Positions 43,715 to 54,930 of a stretch of DNA of 64,000 nucleotides are shown one piece after another. The stretch is from Fragum whitleyi. Lineage: Eukaryota > Mollusca > Bivalvia > Cardiida > Cardiidae. Numbering within the stretch: position 1 is the stretch's first letter; every line of letters begins with the position of its first letter. The DNA is taken from NCBI GenBank assembly GCA_948146395.1, contig OX411549.1, positions 34,742,693 to 34,806,692 on the forward strand, read 5' to 3'. The notes under the pieces were generated by a model. The model was given only the letters and a program-made list of their open reading frames with translations. It was not told where the DNA came from and did no database searches. A program made the position numbers and the translations under genes.

Positions 43715-45835
43715 TATGTTTTGTGAATGGACTTCAGATTTTCGTAATAGCAAATGTTGTTTAAGCTGATTTTTGAAACTAGATAAAGTATTTGCGTCTC
43801 GAATAGTAATAGGAATTTCGTTCCATACAATCATACCGAAGTATAAAAATGCATTTTTCTTGTACAATGTATTGAATTTCTAGTTGGTAATATCATGATG
43901 AGCAGAAGACCGTAAATTGTAGTTAGTGTTTTTACAGAATGTTATAATGTCCTTCATATATCCAGGTGTAAGATTATTAAGACATTTAAATATCAAAACA
44001 TGGGTGTGATAATTACACCTATTATCGAAAGTCAACCATTTAAGTGGTCCAAAAAGATCTGTTGATGATGTTCTAGTTGAAGCACCTAGTATAACTCGGG
44101 CTGCCCTTTTCTGAAGTACAGACAATTTGGAAGTTCTATATTTAGCACCCTTCCAGCAAATTGTACAGCAATAGTCAAAGATAGGTAGGATGTAAGCATT
44201 ATACAATAACTGTTTCATTTCAAACGTAAGATAAGTCGAAATTCTTTTAAGTAAGGAAATTTTGCTGGCAATTTTAGAACATGTTTTTTCAATATGTACA
44301 TTCCAGGACAAATGTTTGTCTACGTGAACACCTAAAATTTTATGAGACTCAACAATTTCAATACAAGTATCAATTATTTTTATATCTATGCTCAAATTTT
44401 TAACTTTTGTTTTTGGTCCAATAAGCATACATTTTGTTTTATTTGGATTTACAAGCATATTGTTATTCGAACACCAACTATGTATAGAATTTAAACTTTT
44501 CTGTAAACTTAACTTTATTTCATTAGGGTCGTACCCGGATTTATATAGCGTCGAGTCATCTGCATAAAGGTCTAAATTTGAAGCATCAACGTGCAAAGTC
44601 ATATCATTAATGTAGATTAAAAACAAGAGAGGCCCTAAAATAGAGCCCTGTGGGACACCACAAGATACAGTTTTTGGAGATGAGTAGGTATTATCATACC
44701 TCATGTATTGTGTCCTGTTAGACAAGTATGATTAAAAAAAGCCTAAGGATTTCTCTGAGAAATAATGTAATTTGAGTTTATGCAATAAAATCTTATGATC
44801 TACTGAATCAAACGCCTTTTTTAAATCAACAAAAATTGAACCAATAATCTTTCCGGAATCAATTTCTTTTGACCATTCATCAATAAGCCGAAGAAGAGCT
44901 GTTTGACAAGAGTGTTTTTCTCTAAATCCTGACTGGAGATTCGTTAATACACCATTTTTATCCAAAAATGAAACCAATTGTTTATACACATGACGTTCAA
45001 ATATTTTTGAAAGAGTCGGCAATATTGATATCGGCCGATAATCATTGGGATCTTCTTTTTCTGCGCCTTTAAATAATGGTAGAACACATGCTTCTTTTAA
45101 TGCATTTGGAAATATTCCCTTTGCAATGTTGTTGTTAATTATAGAAGTTACTGGTAGGACAATGTGATCGCCACATGATTTTAAAACTTTTGCACTAATT
45201 CCGTCAGTCCCAGAAGATTTATTTGTATCAAGATTACTTATAAGTTGGCAAACCTCTAAAGGTGTGATATAGTCTATGTCAAAAACTTGATCTTTCAAGA
45301 TGTTTTTTAAATGTGTTTGTAAGAAAGAAAATGTGTTTTTGTTGAATTGAGAGTTTGTCACAATGTTTTCTATATTAATGAAATGGTCATTGAAATGATT
45401 AAAGACATTTTGAGTTCCTTCAACATGTTTACCGTCAAAATCATTTCCGATGGTAACGGGGAAGAGAAATAGTCTAAATCGTCGTTGTTTTGTATCTTTC
45501 TAAGATTTGTCCAAATATCTTTACTACTCGTGCCTTTATTAACGGCATTATTGTAGAAATTTATTTCTCATGCGTTTGTAATATTCCCAATCATAAAATT
45601 TATGAAAACGGTCATGGTCAAACATAGCTTGTTTTACCTCAGGATTTATTATCCATTTAGGTAGAGATTTGCTTTTAATACGTTTACAATTTTTGGGGGC
45701 GTGCTCAGATAGAACATTTTGAATTATCTTATAAAACGATGTTAGAGCTTGCTCTGGGTCATGCTCAGTCTCAATAAGATGCATTTCCTTTTGAAATTCT
45801 GACTCATTAAGAAATTTAAAACTTCTATATGTCAA
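43715..45835 (-). pseudogene. LINE reverse transcriptase, decayed
   Basis: Read from right to left. 45835-45548 encodes the region before the RT (SLPKWIINPEVKQAM). After frameshifts near 45548 and 45448, 45361-44732 carries the fingers and motif A (FVDLKKAFDSVDH). An in-frame TAA at 44729-44731 interrupts it. Then 44725-43880 carries motif B (CGVPQGSILGPLLFLIYIND), the catalytic YADD and the thumb (NKTKCMLIG, SHKILGV). A TAG near 43877 precedes a further in-frame stretch with the family-typical FGMIVWNEIP. Two stops and two frameshifts mean it is inactive. It would have copied its RNA into DNA at the target site. Confidence 0.85.
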
Positions 45836-45898
45836 GAAAATGATAAAAAAGAAACCTCTAAATTTTATTATGATTGATAGGTATCTGTTATCCGTTAT

Positions 45899-45962
45899 TA
45901 GGTCGAGGTAGGATTCAAACTATGAAGAAAGAGCATTACATTTGGCCAAAACACTTTACACA
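45899..45962 (-). pseudogene. tRNA-like relic
   Basis: GGTCGAGGTAGGATTCAAAC on the plus strand is the complement of a B-box/T-arm region; the rest is degraded. It lies immediately beyond the broken 5' end of the LINE. Confidence 0.35.
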
Positions 45963-45979
45963 ATCCTCATGTCAGAAAC

Positions 45980-47480
45980 CGACACCGGATTTTTTTTATC
46001 ATTTTCTTTTTAAATTGGAGCCAGTTTAGGTGTATAAAGCATAACAAAATTAAGACTTGAGGTAACGTTTCGAGCACATTACATTTTATATATGCTATAT
46101 TGTTTAACCTTTCCCACTTTTTTCAATTATAGGTCGCTATTAATGTCTTGGAGGGCTGTTATTCGGTAATCAATCCGTCTGGTTGAATTAACGCCGGGAT
46201 GTTTATTGACAATATTACAGAGTATTGATCACGTGCTTCTTGTGTCATTAAATGTTATCAAATTAGTTCTATCCTATTCTAATTACGTTTTCCCCCTAGA
46301 ACTCTGTTTTTCTTTGTCATGTTTACAGGGAACAAATATGTAACAGAGTATTATTCTCACACAATTCTCTCACGTCATTTATAAGACCAAAAATTTGTCT
46401 GAAAGAAACATTTCTAACATCAGTCTGCAAGTGGCATAGCCATGAGGTAGCAAAAAAATGTTAAAGATTTATTGAAGCATTTATGGGTATGGCCTTTTCT
46501 TTCATTCGTTTAAGTTAAATAGGATTTAGCTGTAGTGTTCCCCCCTTCCGAGAGAGTGTTTCATTTTCAGATTATGCCGTTTCATTATTAGAATGACACA
46601 TATTTAAAAATTGGATTGAGAAACAGTCGCCCGTTTTAAACTCCTTAATTACCTCTTTTACACTACGAATCCTTATCCATCAAATCCCCACGAATACAGA
46701 AAGCATGCACGCGCCTAGCCAAAGACCGCTATTAATCCATAAATCAACAATTCTTTCCTAATATCATTTTGTATTTAAAGCGTATATCTTAAAATAATGC
46801 CCTGTTAATTAGGTTCATCACGTTGTATTAAAGAAAATCGAAAGTTGATGTGAATTACTCTATCTGTTTGCAAATGATGACAAGAAAAATACAGAGAAAA
46901 TATGTATAGGCTTATCGGAACATTTTTTGTTTATGAACACCAAATCGAAATGTATAAAGATATAGCAGGTACGACGAAAACATACCCTCTTTTAGAACAT
47001 GAATTAATCACTTGTAGCTCTATAGTAACGCCTTGGTGATTAACTTACATTAATCTGATAACATAAATGTTTTTAATCAGCCGCCTTTACAAAGCGGGTA
47101 TGCACAAATGAGATTTGTTCCAATATAGTCCAGTCAATAAGTCCAAAAAATGACAAAACATCAAACTAATTGCAACAGAAATCAAATTAGTATTTTTTGA
47201 TACATTGATATGCCTAGTTTCAACCCTTAAAAATCTACAAAAATCTAAGTTGCGGAAATTAAGAAAAAAACATTCCAAAGTTGACTCCCGTAAAATCTCC
47301 TTACTGAACTTTATTCCTATTTTTCCTTCTATAATGCTAGAAAAACAATATTTAATAAAATTTAAAATCCCTAATTTACATCTTTTCATGTAAAGTATGA
47401 CTTAGGTTGTCTTTAAAAACAAAAATATACTGTTTTCATGACTGTTAGATATTTTCATCTGTCTGGAAATGATTGATTGC
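45980..47480. other. Intergenic AT-rich DNA
   Basis: Nothing supported. Open frames on both strands at 47087-47393 overlap and are compositional. Confidence 0.4.
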
Positions 47481-47485
47481 ATGTG

Positions 47486-48192
47486 AAACTAGAACTGTCG
47501 CAGAGGGGACTAATACCCCCCACAAGCACTTTGTCAGAATGCAAGTGCTATTAGTGCGGGATGTGTTTGTAACAAATATTGATGTCATATGCAGTATTTG
47601 CATGAAGTTTCATGATTCTAGGTCGCTTGGTGATTGAGTGAGAGTCCAGAAATGAAAATTGAACAAAAATTGACTGTGACCTTAACCTTTGACCTATGTG
47701 ACCCAAAAACAATAGGGCACTTCCTTGGATCATAAGCAACATTTGCATAAAGTTTTATGAGTGTAGGTCACTTGGTTTTTGAGTTAGAGTCCAGAAACGA
47801 AAATTGAACAAAGGCTGACTGTGACCTTGACCTTTGCCTATGTGACCCCAAAACAATAGGGCACTTCCTTGGGTCATAAGGAACATTTGCATAAAGTTTC
47901 ATGATTGTAGGTCAATTGGTTCTTGAGTTAGAGTCCGGAAACGAAAATTGAACAAAGGCTGACCGTGACCTTGACCTTTGACCTATGTGACCCAAAAACA
48001 ATAGGGCACTTTCTTGGGCCATAAGGAACATTTGTATAAAGTTACAATGATTGTAGGTCATTTGGTTCTTGAGTTAGAGTCCGGAAACGAAAAGGTCTAC
48101 GGACAGACGGACGGATTGACGGACGGATGGACAGACAGACAGACATGGTGAAACTAATATACCCCCCTCTTCTTCGTAGGTGGGGGGTATAA
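47486..48192 (+). mobile_element. GG-type tandem-core element G
   Basis: Starts AACTAGAACTGTCGCAGAGG, then a CACAAGCACTT...AAGTGCT hairpin. It contains about four units of ~146 bp with AAAGTTTCATGATTGTAGGT and GTGACCTTGACCTTTG. A GGACAGACGGACGGA... tract (48097-48146) follows, and the end is ATATACCCCCC...GGGGGGTATAAT, a hairpin with TTCTTCG in the loop. No coding capacity. Confidence 0.82.
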
Positions 48193-48194
48193 TT

Positions 48195-49360
48195 ACCCCA
48201 TCCACTTATTTCAAGTCCTAATTTCAACACTAATAGCATAGTATTTTCTAGGAAACAATAAAGCCTACTATTTTTTTGCAGATTTTCATCTGGATAACCA
48301 TAATATAAAAATCAAAATCAATCTATGAAATAGAAAATAGATTATCACTCAATTTGAAAATGAACTTTAGCCATTTGATGGTAAATCGTTATTTGTTTCC
48401 AGCACATATGGATTTCCATTTGGCATGATCACCACTTCTTTTAAATCATTTTTTTAATATTTCTTTTTCATATTACTTTAGAAAGATTGGCATGTACATA
48501 TTGCTCATTTAGGAGATTTTAGAATGATAAAAAACAAATCAATTAACATTGTGGAAAGGGAGATTTTGGTAAAAATCATCAAAATATTTAGTGTTTTTTG
48601 TTGTTGTTGTTGTTGTTTTTGTGAACGTTCAAATACCTATTCATTTAAAGAAATCTCATCTATCTTGCAACATGTACCTTACACTATCATACATACAAAA
48701 TGTATTATGCAATATTCTATTGAAACATTTTGAGAAAACGGAAGTGTTTCATTTCACTTTTTGAAAGGGGGATATCAATTTGATAATGATCAGTCAAATT
48801 TTGTTAATGCACATTCTAAAATCTTTTTTTATGGGTTTTGAAGATTTTTTAACATGCTACCAATATTTTCCTATATCAAAAATCAAACTTCTTAATGGTA
48901 GATTGCTACATGTATGGAAACATCCTGGGGGGAAGAAAAAACATTGTGATAAAAGAGATATTTGATAAAAGAAATATGACAATATTCAAGTTTTGTTAGT
49001 GTACTTAAAAATTTATTCATTTAAAGGCTACAGAGAATCTTTAAAAAAAGTAACTAATAATATGAAAAAGGCGAAGCCTCAAAACGATCGCAGTCTTCAA
49101 TTGTTGTCTTTTAACAATGTAAAATGAAAGGCTTACCACTCTTTTAAATTAATGAAATTATTTTTTTTAATTATGTACTTTATTTATTTGCAGAAGGAAT
49201 TTAATCTTCAGGCTTAACTTTATTTCAAATCCCAATGTTTTGAAACTATACCAGTAACTCATTCATTTCTTATCTTCTCTTATGAACATTAGGGATTTGG
49301 TTTGCAAAACATGAGGTACAGAATGGGCCTAATAACTCATCTGTATTTCATTGATCCAGT
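48195..49360. other. Intergenic AT-rich DNA
   Basis: A short TTG trinucleotide run at 48599-48618 is the only notable item. Confidence 0.4.
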
Positions 49361-49364
49361 TGAT

Positions 49365-49692
49365 GTCATCTAAGTACAACTTGGGGCAAAGTTTCATTGA
49401 AATTTTTCAAATAGTTTAAAGGGAGATTGAATATTTTATAGTGAAACAAGAAGTGTTTGTGAAAAACAAAAAAAATGTCTCTCAAGATATGTTCTGGCCA
49501 AATTCACTGAAACTGGCCCAGTGGTTAAGGAGGTAATATCGCTCAAAGATTTCATAGTGAAGCAAGATGTTTTTGCACCCGAATAGCTTTGAAGTAATTG
49601 GAAACATTTATTGTTTTATTAAGTTTGCAGTCGGACAGACAGAGGGACAACGCTAAAACAATATGCCCGCCCATCTTTCCATGAGGGGCTTT
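49365..49692 (+). mobile_element. GG-type element remnant I
   Basis: CAAAGTTTCATTGAAAT, GGCCAAATTCACTGAAACTG, then GGACAGACAGAGGGACAACG and the 3' end ACAATATGCCCGCCC...GAGGGGCTTTAAT. A single diverged core and the 3' end remain. The open frame 49663-49863 starts in it. Confidence 0.55.
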
Positions 49693-50151
49693 AATAGGAC
49701 AGACATGTCACATCCATATTCAATGGCCAATCAGAATTTTGAGAACACTTTTAAAGGGGTCAGCAAAGGTGACGACGGATTCAAGGTGATCCTATCAGAT
49801 CACTTTGAGCATGTTGTGCTCATCAGAGGTTTTAGACAATTTAACTCATTTGCTTCAAGGTAGTGGACCCACAATAGTTCTGCAACATTTCGGAACTCAT
49901 GATCATTCACAATATTGACCATAAATATTGATATAGTAAAAACCATTAGGAAACCTCAGTTAATATTGTTAAAGTTTACTACTCTCCAATCATTGAGTAA
50001 CTATTACGGGTTCACAACCTTAAAGCAAATGAATAAAATTAATTTATCATGATGATGAAACATATCTCTGCATTATTTACAATACAATAATTCATATACA
50101 TTGATATTTCACTTTTTAAGATCATGAACAAAAAGGACATTGGTTTGTTTT

Positions 50152-51300
50152 TTTTTTAGCTCCACTGGCTGAAAGCGTGCGTCCGGTCGTAAACTTTTCT
50201 TTAAAAATCTTCTCCTCAGAAACTACTGGATGGATTTCAACCAAACTTCACAGGAATGATCCTTGGGTGTCCCTCTTTCAAAGTTGTTCAAGAAATTTTG
50301 ATCCAATGAAAAACATGGATTTAAGGGGCGTTGATAATTTCCAAATATGGTAAAAAGTGAGTTTTCTCAGATTCTAATCGATGGATACCAATTGAATTTT
50401 ACATGAATGATCCTTAGGTGACCCTTTATCAGTCTACAAAAAATCATTGTGATTGGATGAAAAATATGCATTTTATGGGCGGAGGTCATTTCTCTATATG
50501 TTGTATAGTGGAAACTTTGAAAATCATTTTCTCAGAATGTAACTGATGGTTATCAACCAAATTTCATTGAAATGATCCTTGAGTGACCCTTTATCAGTTT
50601 ACAAAAAATAATTGTGATCAGATGGAAAATATGCATTTCATGGGCGGAGGTCATTTCTCTATATGTTGTATAGTGGAAACTTTGAAAATCATTTTCTCAG
50701 AATGTAACTGATGGTTATCAACCAAATTTCATTAGAATGATCCTTGAGTGACCCTTTATCAGTTTACAAAAAAATAATTGTGATCAGATGGAAAATATGC
50801 ATTTTATGGGCGGAGGTCATTTCTCTATATATGTTGTATAGTGGAAACTTTGAAAATCATTTTCTCAGAATGTAACTGATGGATATCAACCAAATTTCAT
50901 TAGAATGATTCTTGAGTGACCCTTTATCAGTGTACCAAAGTGTATTTTGATTGGATGAAAAATATGCCTTTTATGGGTGGAGGTCATTTCTCAACAAGTA
51001 ATAAGTGGAAACTATGAAAATCATTTTCTCAGAATGTAACTGATGGATATCAATCAAATATTTTTGGTATGATCTTTGGATGACCCATCATCATGCAGCA
51101 GAAAATCATTTTGATTTGATGAAAAATATGTCTTTTAAGAGCGGAGGTCATTTCTCTATCTGTTATATAGTTCAAACTTTGAAAATCATTTTCAATATCA
51201 GTAGAACCCCAAATATCTAATAATCAAGTCAAAACATTTATTTGCTTTTACAAGAATTTCAAGCCTGTGGAGCGACTCAAGCCATTCATGGCTTTCTAGT
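50152..51300 (-). mobile_element. GG-type tandem-core element E, copy 2
   Basis: Same family as 19032-20062, with identical orientation logic: AACTAGAAAGCCATGAATGG at 51300 reading leftward. Units of 164-167 bp (GGAGGTCAT at 50481, 50646, 50812, 50979, 51143) are followed by a shortened GGACGCACG tract at 50175-50190 and part of the terminal hairpin. Its units are more alike than those of copy 1, so it looks younger or more recently homogenised. Confidence 0.82.
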
Positions 51301-51539
51301 TTTTTTTGTTTGAATTGGGTTTATGGGGCTTTCAACAATCTTTTTAAAAAAGTCCTTGGAGCTGGAGGCTATGAATAGATATAATGAAAGCACTTGTGGG
51401 AATTCGTTTTAAGGTACTTCAGTCGCCGCAATGGATCTGAAAGAATGTTGAAAGCAGCATAAAACCCTGTTCAAACTAACCAACAAAATCAGCTATAGAA
51501 AGTTAAATATCTCAAACAAATCAAACATTCTTTCTGCAG

Positions 51540-51600
51540 GTAATTGAACCCTGGCCTCTCAACACTAGAATGAGTGTCCAGGAATTATTTTCTTCAAAGC
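51540..51600 (-). pseudogene. tRNA-like relic
   Basis: The plus strand TAATTGAACCCTGGCC is the complement of a B-box string GGTTCAATTA; CACTAGAATGAGTGTCC resembles an anticodon arm. Incomplete. Confidence 0.35.
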
Positions 51601-52152
51601 ATTGAATATCAAATTTCTCCATAAAAACAAATGGTGAATTTGACAGTATATTCAAATTTTGTAGACACTGGACTAGGGTTTAGGGATACCTAATTTTGCA
51701 AATGAGAGCTCTGTCCCAAATAGATGTCCACATCCACCTAAAATCACTGTCATGCAGAATTATTCCAATAATTTTTGGGACATTTCAACCAGTTGGGTAT
51801 CAGTTCTTCCCACAATCATTCAGCTTGTCAGTGGACAAGTGAATATCAGAGTAAATCTTGGAATAGTACTAAAAAGATGTTACAGATAAAATACTCAATG
51901 TTTAAGCAATGTTCCAGCATTTTTCAGTAAAGCATTGTTTTCTAGATATATATCTTCTCACTTTTTTATTGACAAGTTCCTTTTGATCCTGGGCAGGTTA
52001 TAAATCATCTCTAACTTGTCCAGGGACATGTAGAGAAGATCCACATTTCCGCAACACTGGTGTGAACAGTATGGAAAGGGTGAAAATATTAATACTATTG
52101 ATTATATTAAATTCATATATTTCACAAAATTGATATCTAATTGGTTACAATT

Positions 52153-52226
52153 TGACCCCTGCTGAGATGTGAACTCAGAACTCCTGGGTACCTTGCACCC
52201 AGGCATTTTACATTAAACTACAAGGA
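52153..52226 (-). pseudogene. tRNA-like relic with good anticodon stem
   Basis: Minus strand: TGTAGTTTAATGTAAAATGC, then CCTGGGT/ACCCAGG closing a 7 nt loop, then GAGTTCACATCTC. Position 33 of the loop is not U. Probably a tRNA-derived repeat. Confidence 0.45.
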
Positions 52227-52862
52227 TTTCTTAAAACCAAATACAAAATAACAATGTTTGTGAATTACATAAATCTAATAATCATATGCTCTTTATACAT
52301 ATGAGTGTCATACTGTCTTAAATTGATATTTCTTTGAAATTTAAAAGTAAAATAGACTCATGTTTCAAATTATTGAAAAGAACTTATAAAAACTAGGCTC
52401 TCAAACAAAATATCTTCATGGTATTGATATGCATGCATAAATGAACCCTTTTCATGATAACCAATTGTCAGGCGCATGGATAGCCAATTAAGGATGTGGA
52501 TTCAAAATGATCTAGGGGGTTAAGGGGGCATGCTCTCCCTCCCTGAAAATTTTGAAATAAATGGTGCATGTTGCGTTTTTGGGTCTACAGAGAGCTTTCT
52601 TGACCAACGAAAATCCATTTATTTTAGCATAAATATGGAGATGAATAGCTTTCCTTTTGTTTATTTCAACTAGTCTATATTTCACAGCAGGTCTTATATG
52701 CGGCCTTTGCTAGCTGATTTTGGCTATATGCTTTATAAATTATTAAGTGTGGTAAATATCTGATTTGGCGAACGCGGCTGAATTTTAAAATAATGTGGGT
52801 TCAGCTGCGTACTTGCATAAAGGCAGCTACGCGCCTGATCGTCTTTTTTTGTTGTAACCCAG

Positions 52863-53061
52863 ATTTGCCCTGGTATTTAATTCTGCCAACAAAGACAATG
52901 TTTGGCAAGTCAGGCATAGGAATTCAGTCCCAAGGAATTCCACACCCCTTCAAAAAGACTGCTTCATGTACCAACAAGAGCTGTCTGAGGACATAGAAAC
53001 TCCACCTATCCCAGAGCTGGATAGTAAAAGCAGACCAATGTCAACATTGGAAAACCTATGA
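52863..53061 (+). CDS. Candidate terminal exon, unknown gene
   Basis: After the acceptor-like TTTTTTGTTGTAACCCAG the frame from 52864 stays open for 65 codons and ends at TGA 53059-53061. The composition is coding-like and polar (SEDIETPPIPELDSKS, then STLENL at the end), as in a cytoplasmic tail. Base composition is more balanced than the flanks. I see no upstream partner exon, and the CAAGAGCTGTCTGAGGACAT stretch may belong to a repeat, so this could be an exon relic. Confidence 0.3.
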
Positions 53062-53324
53062 ATTCAACATGAACAGAGTAATGAATTGTCTAGCAGCTGA
53101 TATGATGGTCACAGAGGCATGTTCAAAGCAAACACTTTAGTGGAAACAGAGAAAATACAGATATACACGATAGTTGCATGAAAAACTTAAAGATTTTAGA
53201 ATGATGCATGTGTAAACGTCTAAATATTTAGACTAAGAGGACATATACATGTGTACACTTTTACAGCTGGGTGGAGCCCTGTCTGTAAAGTGCCATGCCC
53301 AAATACCCTACCTGCATCCCCAAT

Positions 53325-53388
53325 AGCTTGAACCCCCCACCACCAGGTTACAAGTCGAGGGTGCTAACCACTCGACCCACGAGCCAGA
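53325..53388 (-). pseudogene. tRNA-like relic
   Basis: Minus strand GTGGGTCGAGTGGTTAGCAC (A box) and GGGGGTTCAAGC (B box), correctly ordered. The acceptor stem does not close. Confidence 0.45.
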
Positions 53389-53501
53389 TGAAGGAAATCT
53401 TGTCTATATTTAACATTTAAAAAACATGATTTGATACCGCCACACATGAGTGCATCATGTTAACTTCACTTAAGCAACATATTGAGAAAAAGCTCAATTT
53501 C

Positions 53502-53530
53502 AAAAAAAAAAAAAAAAAAAAAAAAAAAAA
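53502..53530 (+). repeat. Poly-A run (29 A)
   Basis: Possibly the tail of an old retrocopy or SINE, which would fit the tRNA-like relic about 110 bp upstream, although that relic is on the opposite strand. Confidence 0.8.
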
Positions 53531-53749
53531 CATTACTGAATAAATATATACATCAATACCCTGAATGACCAGACAGACCTTTACGGGTCTTGGGGTGGGG
53601 GGGGGGCGAGTTGTTAATGGGCCGAGTTTTGCTCAAATAGGTGGGGTTTTGAGATAAAATCGGCAAACTTAAGATAGAAAGGTTTAAAATCGAAAGGGAT
53701 CATATTTCTTTGAGATTTTCAAGTAGTCACTTACCTTTAACCTTTAACG

Positions 53750-53805
53750 ATGTCAAACGAAGAGGTTCTGGACTCCAGCATCGAAAACGTCAACCTAAGG
53801 AATCG
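53750..53805 (+). CDS. Candidate first coding exon, unknown gene
   Basis: ATG at 53750 opens MSNEEVLDSSIENVNLRN and ends at a strong donor, AATCG|GTAAGCGG, in phase 2. The peptide is short, acidic and coding-like. The neighbourhood (53750-54200) is relatively CpG-rich, with a GACGTCAC site (53838) and a CCAAGATGGCGGCGCC box (54015), as near promoters. The next coding exon is not found in the window. Confidence 0.38.
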
Positions 53806-54014
53806 GTAAGCGGAACCGGGTACCAATGCTAATATTCGACGTCACCATGTAAACCGAAACAACTTTCGCTTTCATTTCTCGTACGTTTTAAAATCTTTTT
53901 GGGTATATTTGAATTTCTCGTATTACTTGAGCAGTTTAAAAGACCATTTTTTGTAATTAGAGAACCTAAGAGCGTTCATGATTCTTGTATTTTTGATAAA
54001 ATGTTTTACTTGAA

Positions 54015-54032
54015 TCCAAGATGGCGGCGCCC
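54015..54032 (+). promoter_or_regulatory. YY1-like AAGATGGCGGC box
   Basis: AAGATGGCGGC is the known binding core of YY1-type factors, often just downstream of transcription starts. It also forms an ATG with a good context (MAAPRSGKKGS, stop after 16 codons). Confidence 0.35.
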
Positions 54033-54769
54033 AGGTCCGGAAAAAAAGGATCACTTTTTATTTCTTCATAGTAAAAATGATAGGTCGGGTCTAAAACACT
54101 CATTGGCAAAATCGTCCTTTAAAAAAAAAAAAAAAAAAAACGGTACTACCGCGAAACGATCTTTGATCGCTCTTGCTTCGCAAGACACGATCTGCGATCG
54201 TTATTATTCTGTATACATGAATATTCAAAAAGCATGTTGTCATTTATTTAAAAATTCTTGGAAAGGGAAAAAATATACATCATTTAATTGACTTTTTTGG
54301 TCAGATACTTTTATTAAGATTTAAAGCACAATTATGTATTAAAAACTTTCTTCGTGGCCAATTCTGGTAGCAATTAGATATAATCTTAAATCTCATTAAT
54401 GACACCTTTTCAACATAGAACATGCGTTTTAAGGAAGTGGAGATGGCAGCCACGATGCAATATGCTACCTAAATATGTCCTTGAAATGTTTATAAAACTT
54501 TTTTAATTTATTTTTCACTCTTCGACTTGTAGTTTATTAGAAGCTTATTAATAAATAAGTACCTGACATGAAAGTGAGATAAAGTAATATCATTAAGTAC
54601 TTCAGGTGGTAGCCAAGTTAAAGTTCCTCCCAATATAATTGTGCAAACAGTTTGTTATGATAAAACCCATATCTTAAAATAATTTTACAAATTTTGTTTT
54701 TCTGTTGATTCTAAGCAATTAAACATTAGCACAAGCAGATGCCAACGCTGGACTGTAAAGTCTGGATAG

Positions 54770-54930
54770 TCCAAAAAAAGGACATTATTCTGCAAAAAAA
54801 GCTCTTAGAGTTAGTCCCCATAGTGGTATAATTGCAAAGTTTCAAGTCAATATTCTAAGTAGTAACAAAGTTTTGATCAAAGTAAAACTTTGTTACAACA
54901 ACACCAAGGTGATGACAATAGCTTGTCTTT
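54770..54930 (+). mobile_element. GG-type remnant L
   Basis: GCAAAGTTTCAAGTCAATAT and, further on, AAGGTGATGACAATAGCTT match core and 3'-end words of GG elements, but the GGAC tract is missing. Confidence 0.35.

Larger units (their letters stand above)
42939..45840 (-). mobile_element. Non-LTR retrotransposon (LINE), 5'-truncated, with (TAA)n tail
   Basis: Minus-strand element with reverse-transcriptase coding remnants (43720-45835), a 3' untranslated part, an AATAAAG just before the tail, and a terminal TTA/TAA simple repeat at 42939-43022. An M element (43276-43712) is nested in the 3' end. The RT motif style (DLKKAFDSVDH, GVPQGSILGPLLF, YADDSTL) fits the CR1/Jockey-like clades. Endonuclease and upstream parts are missing. 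Confidence 0.85.

Noticed and set aside
49800..49830. Hammerhead-ribozyme-like string CTGATGAGCAC on the minus strand
   Set aside because: The required GAAA after stem II is absent and stems I and III do not form. I found no CTGATGA...CGAAAC pair elsewhere in the tandem-core elements either.
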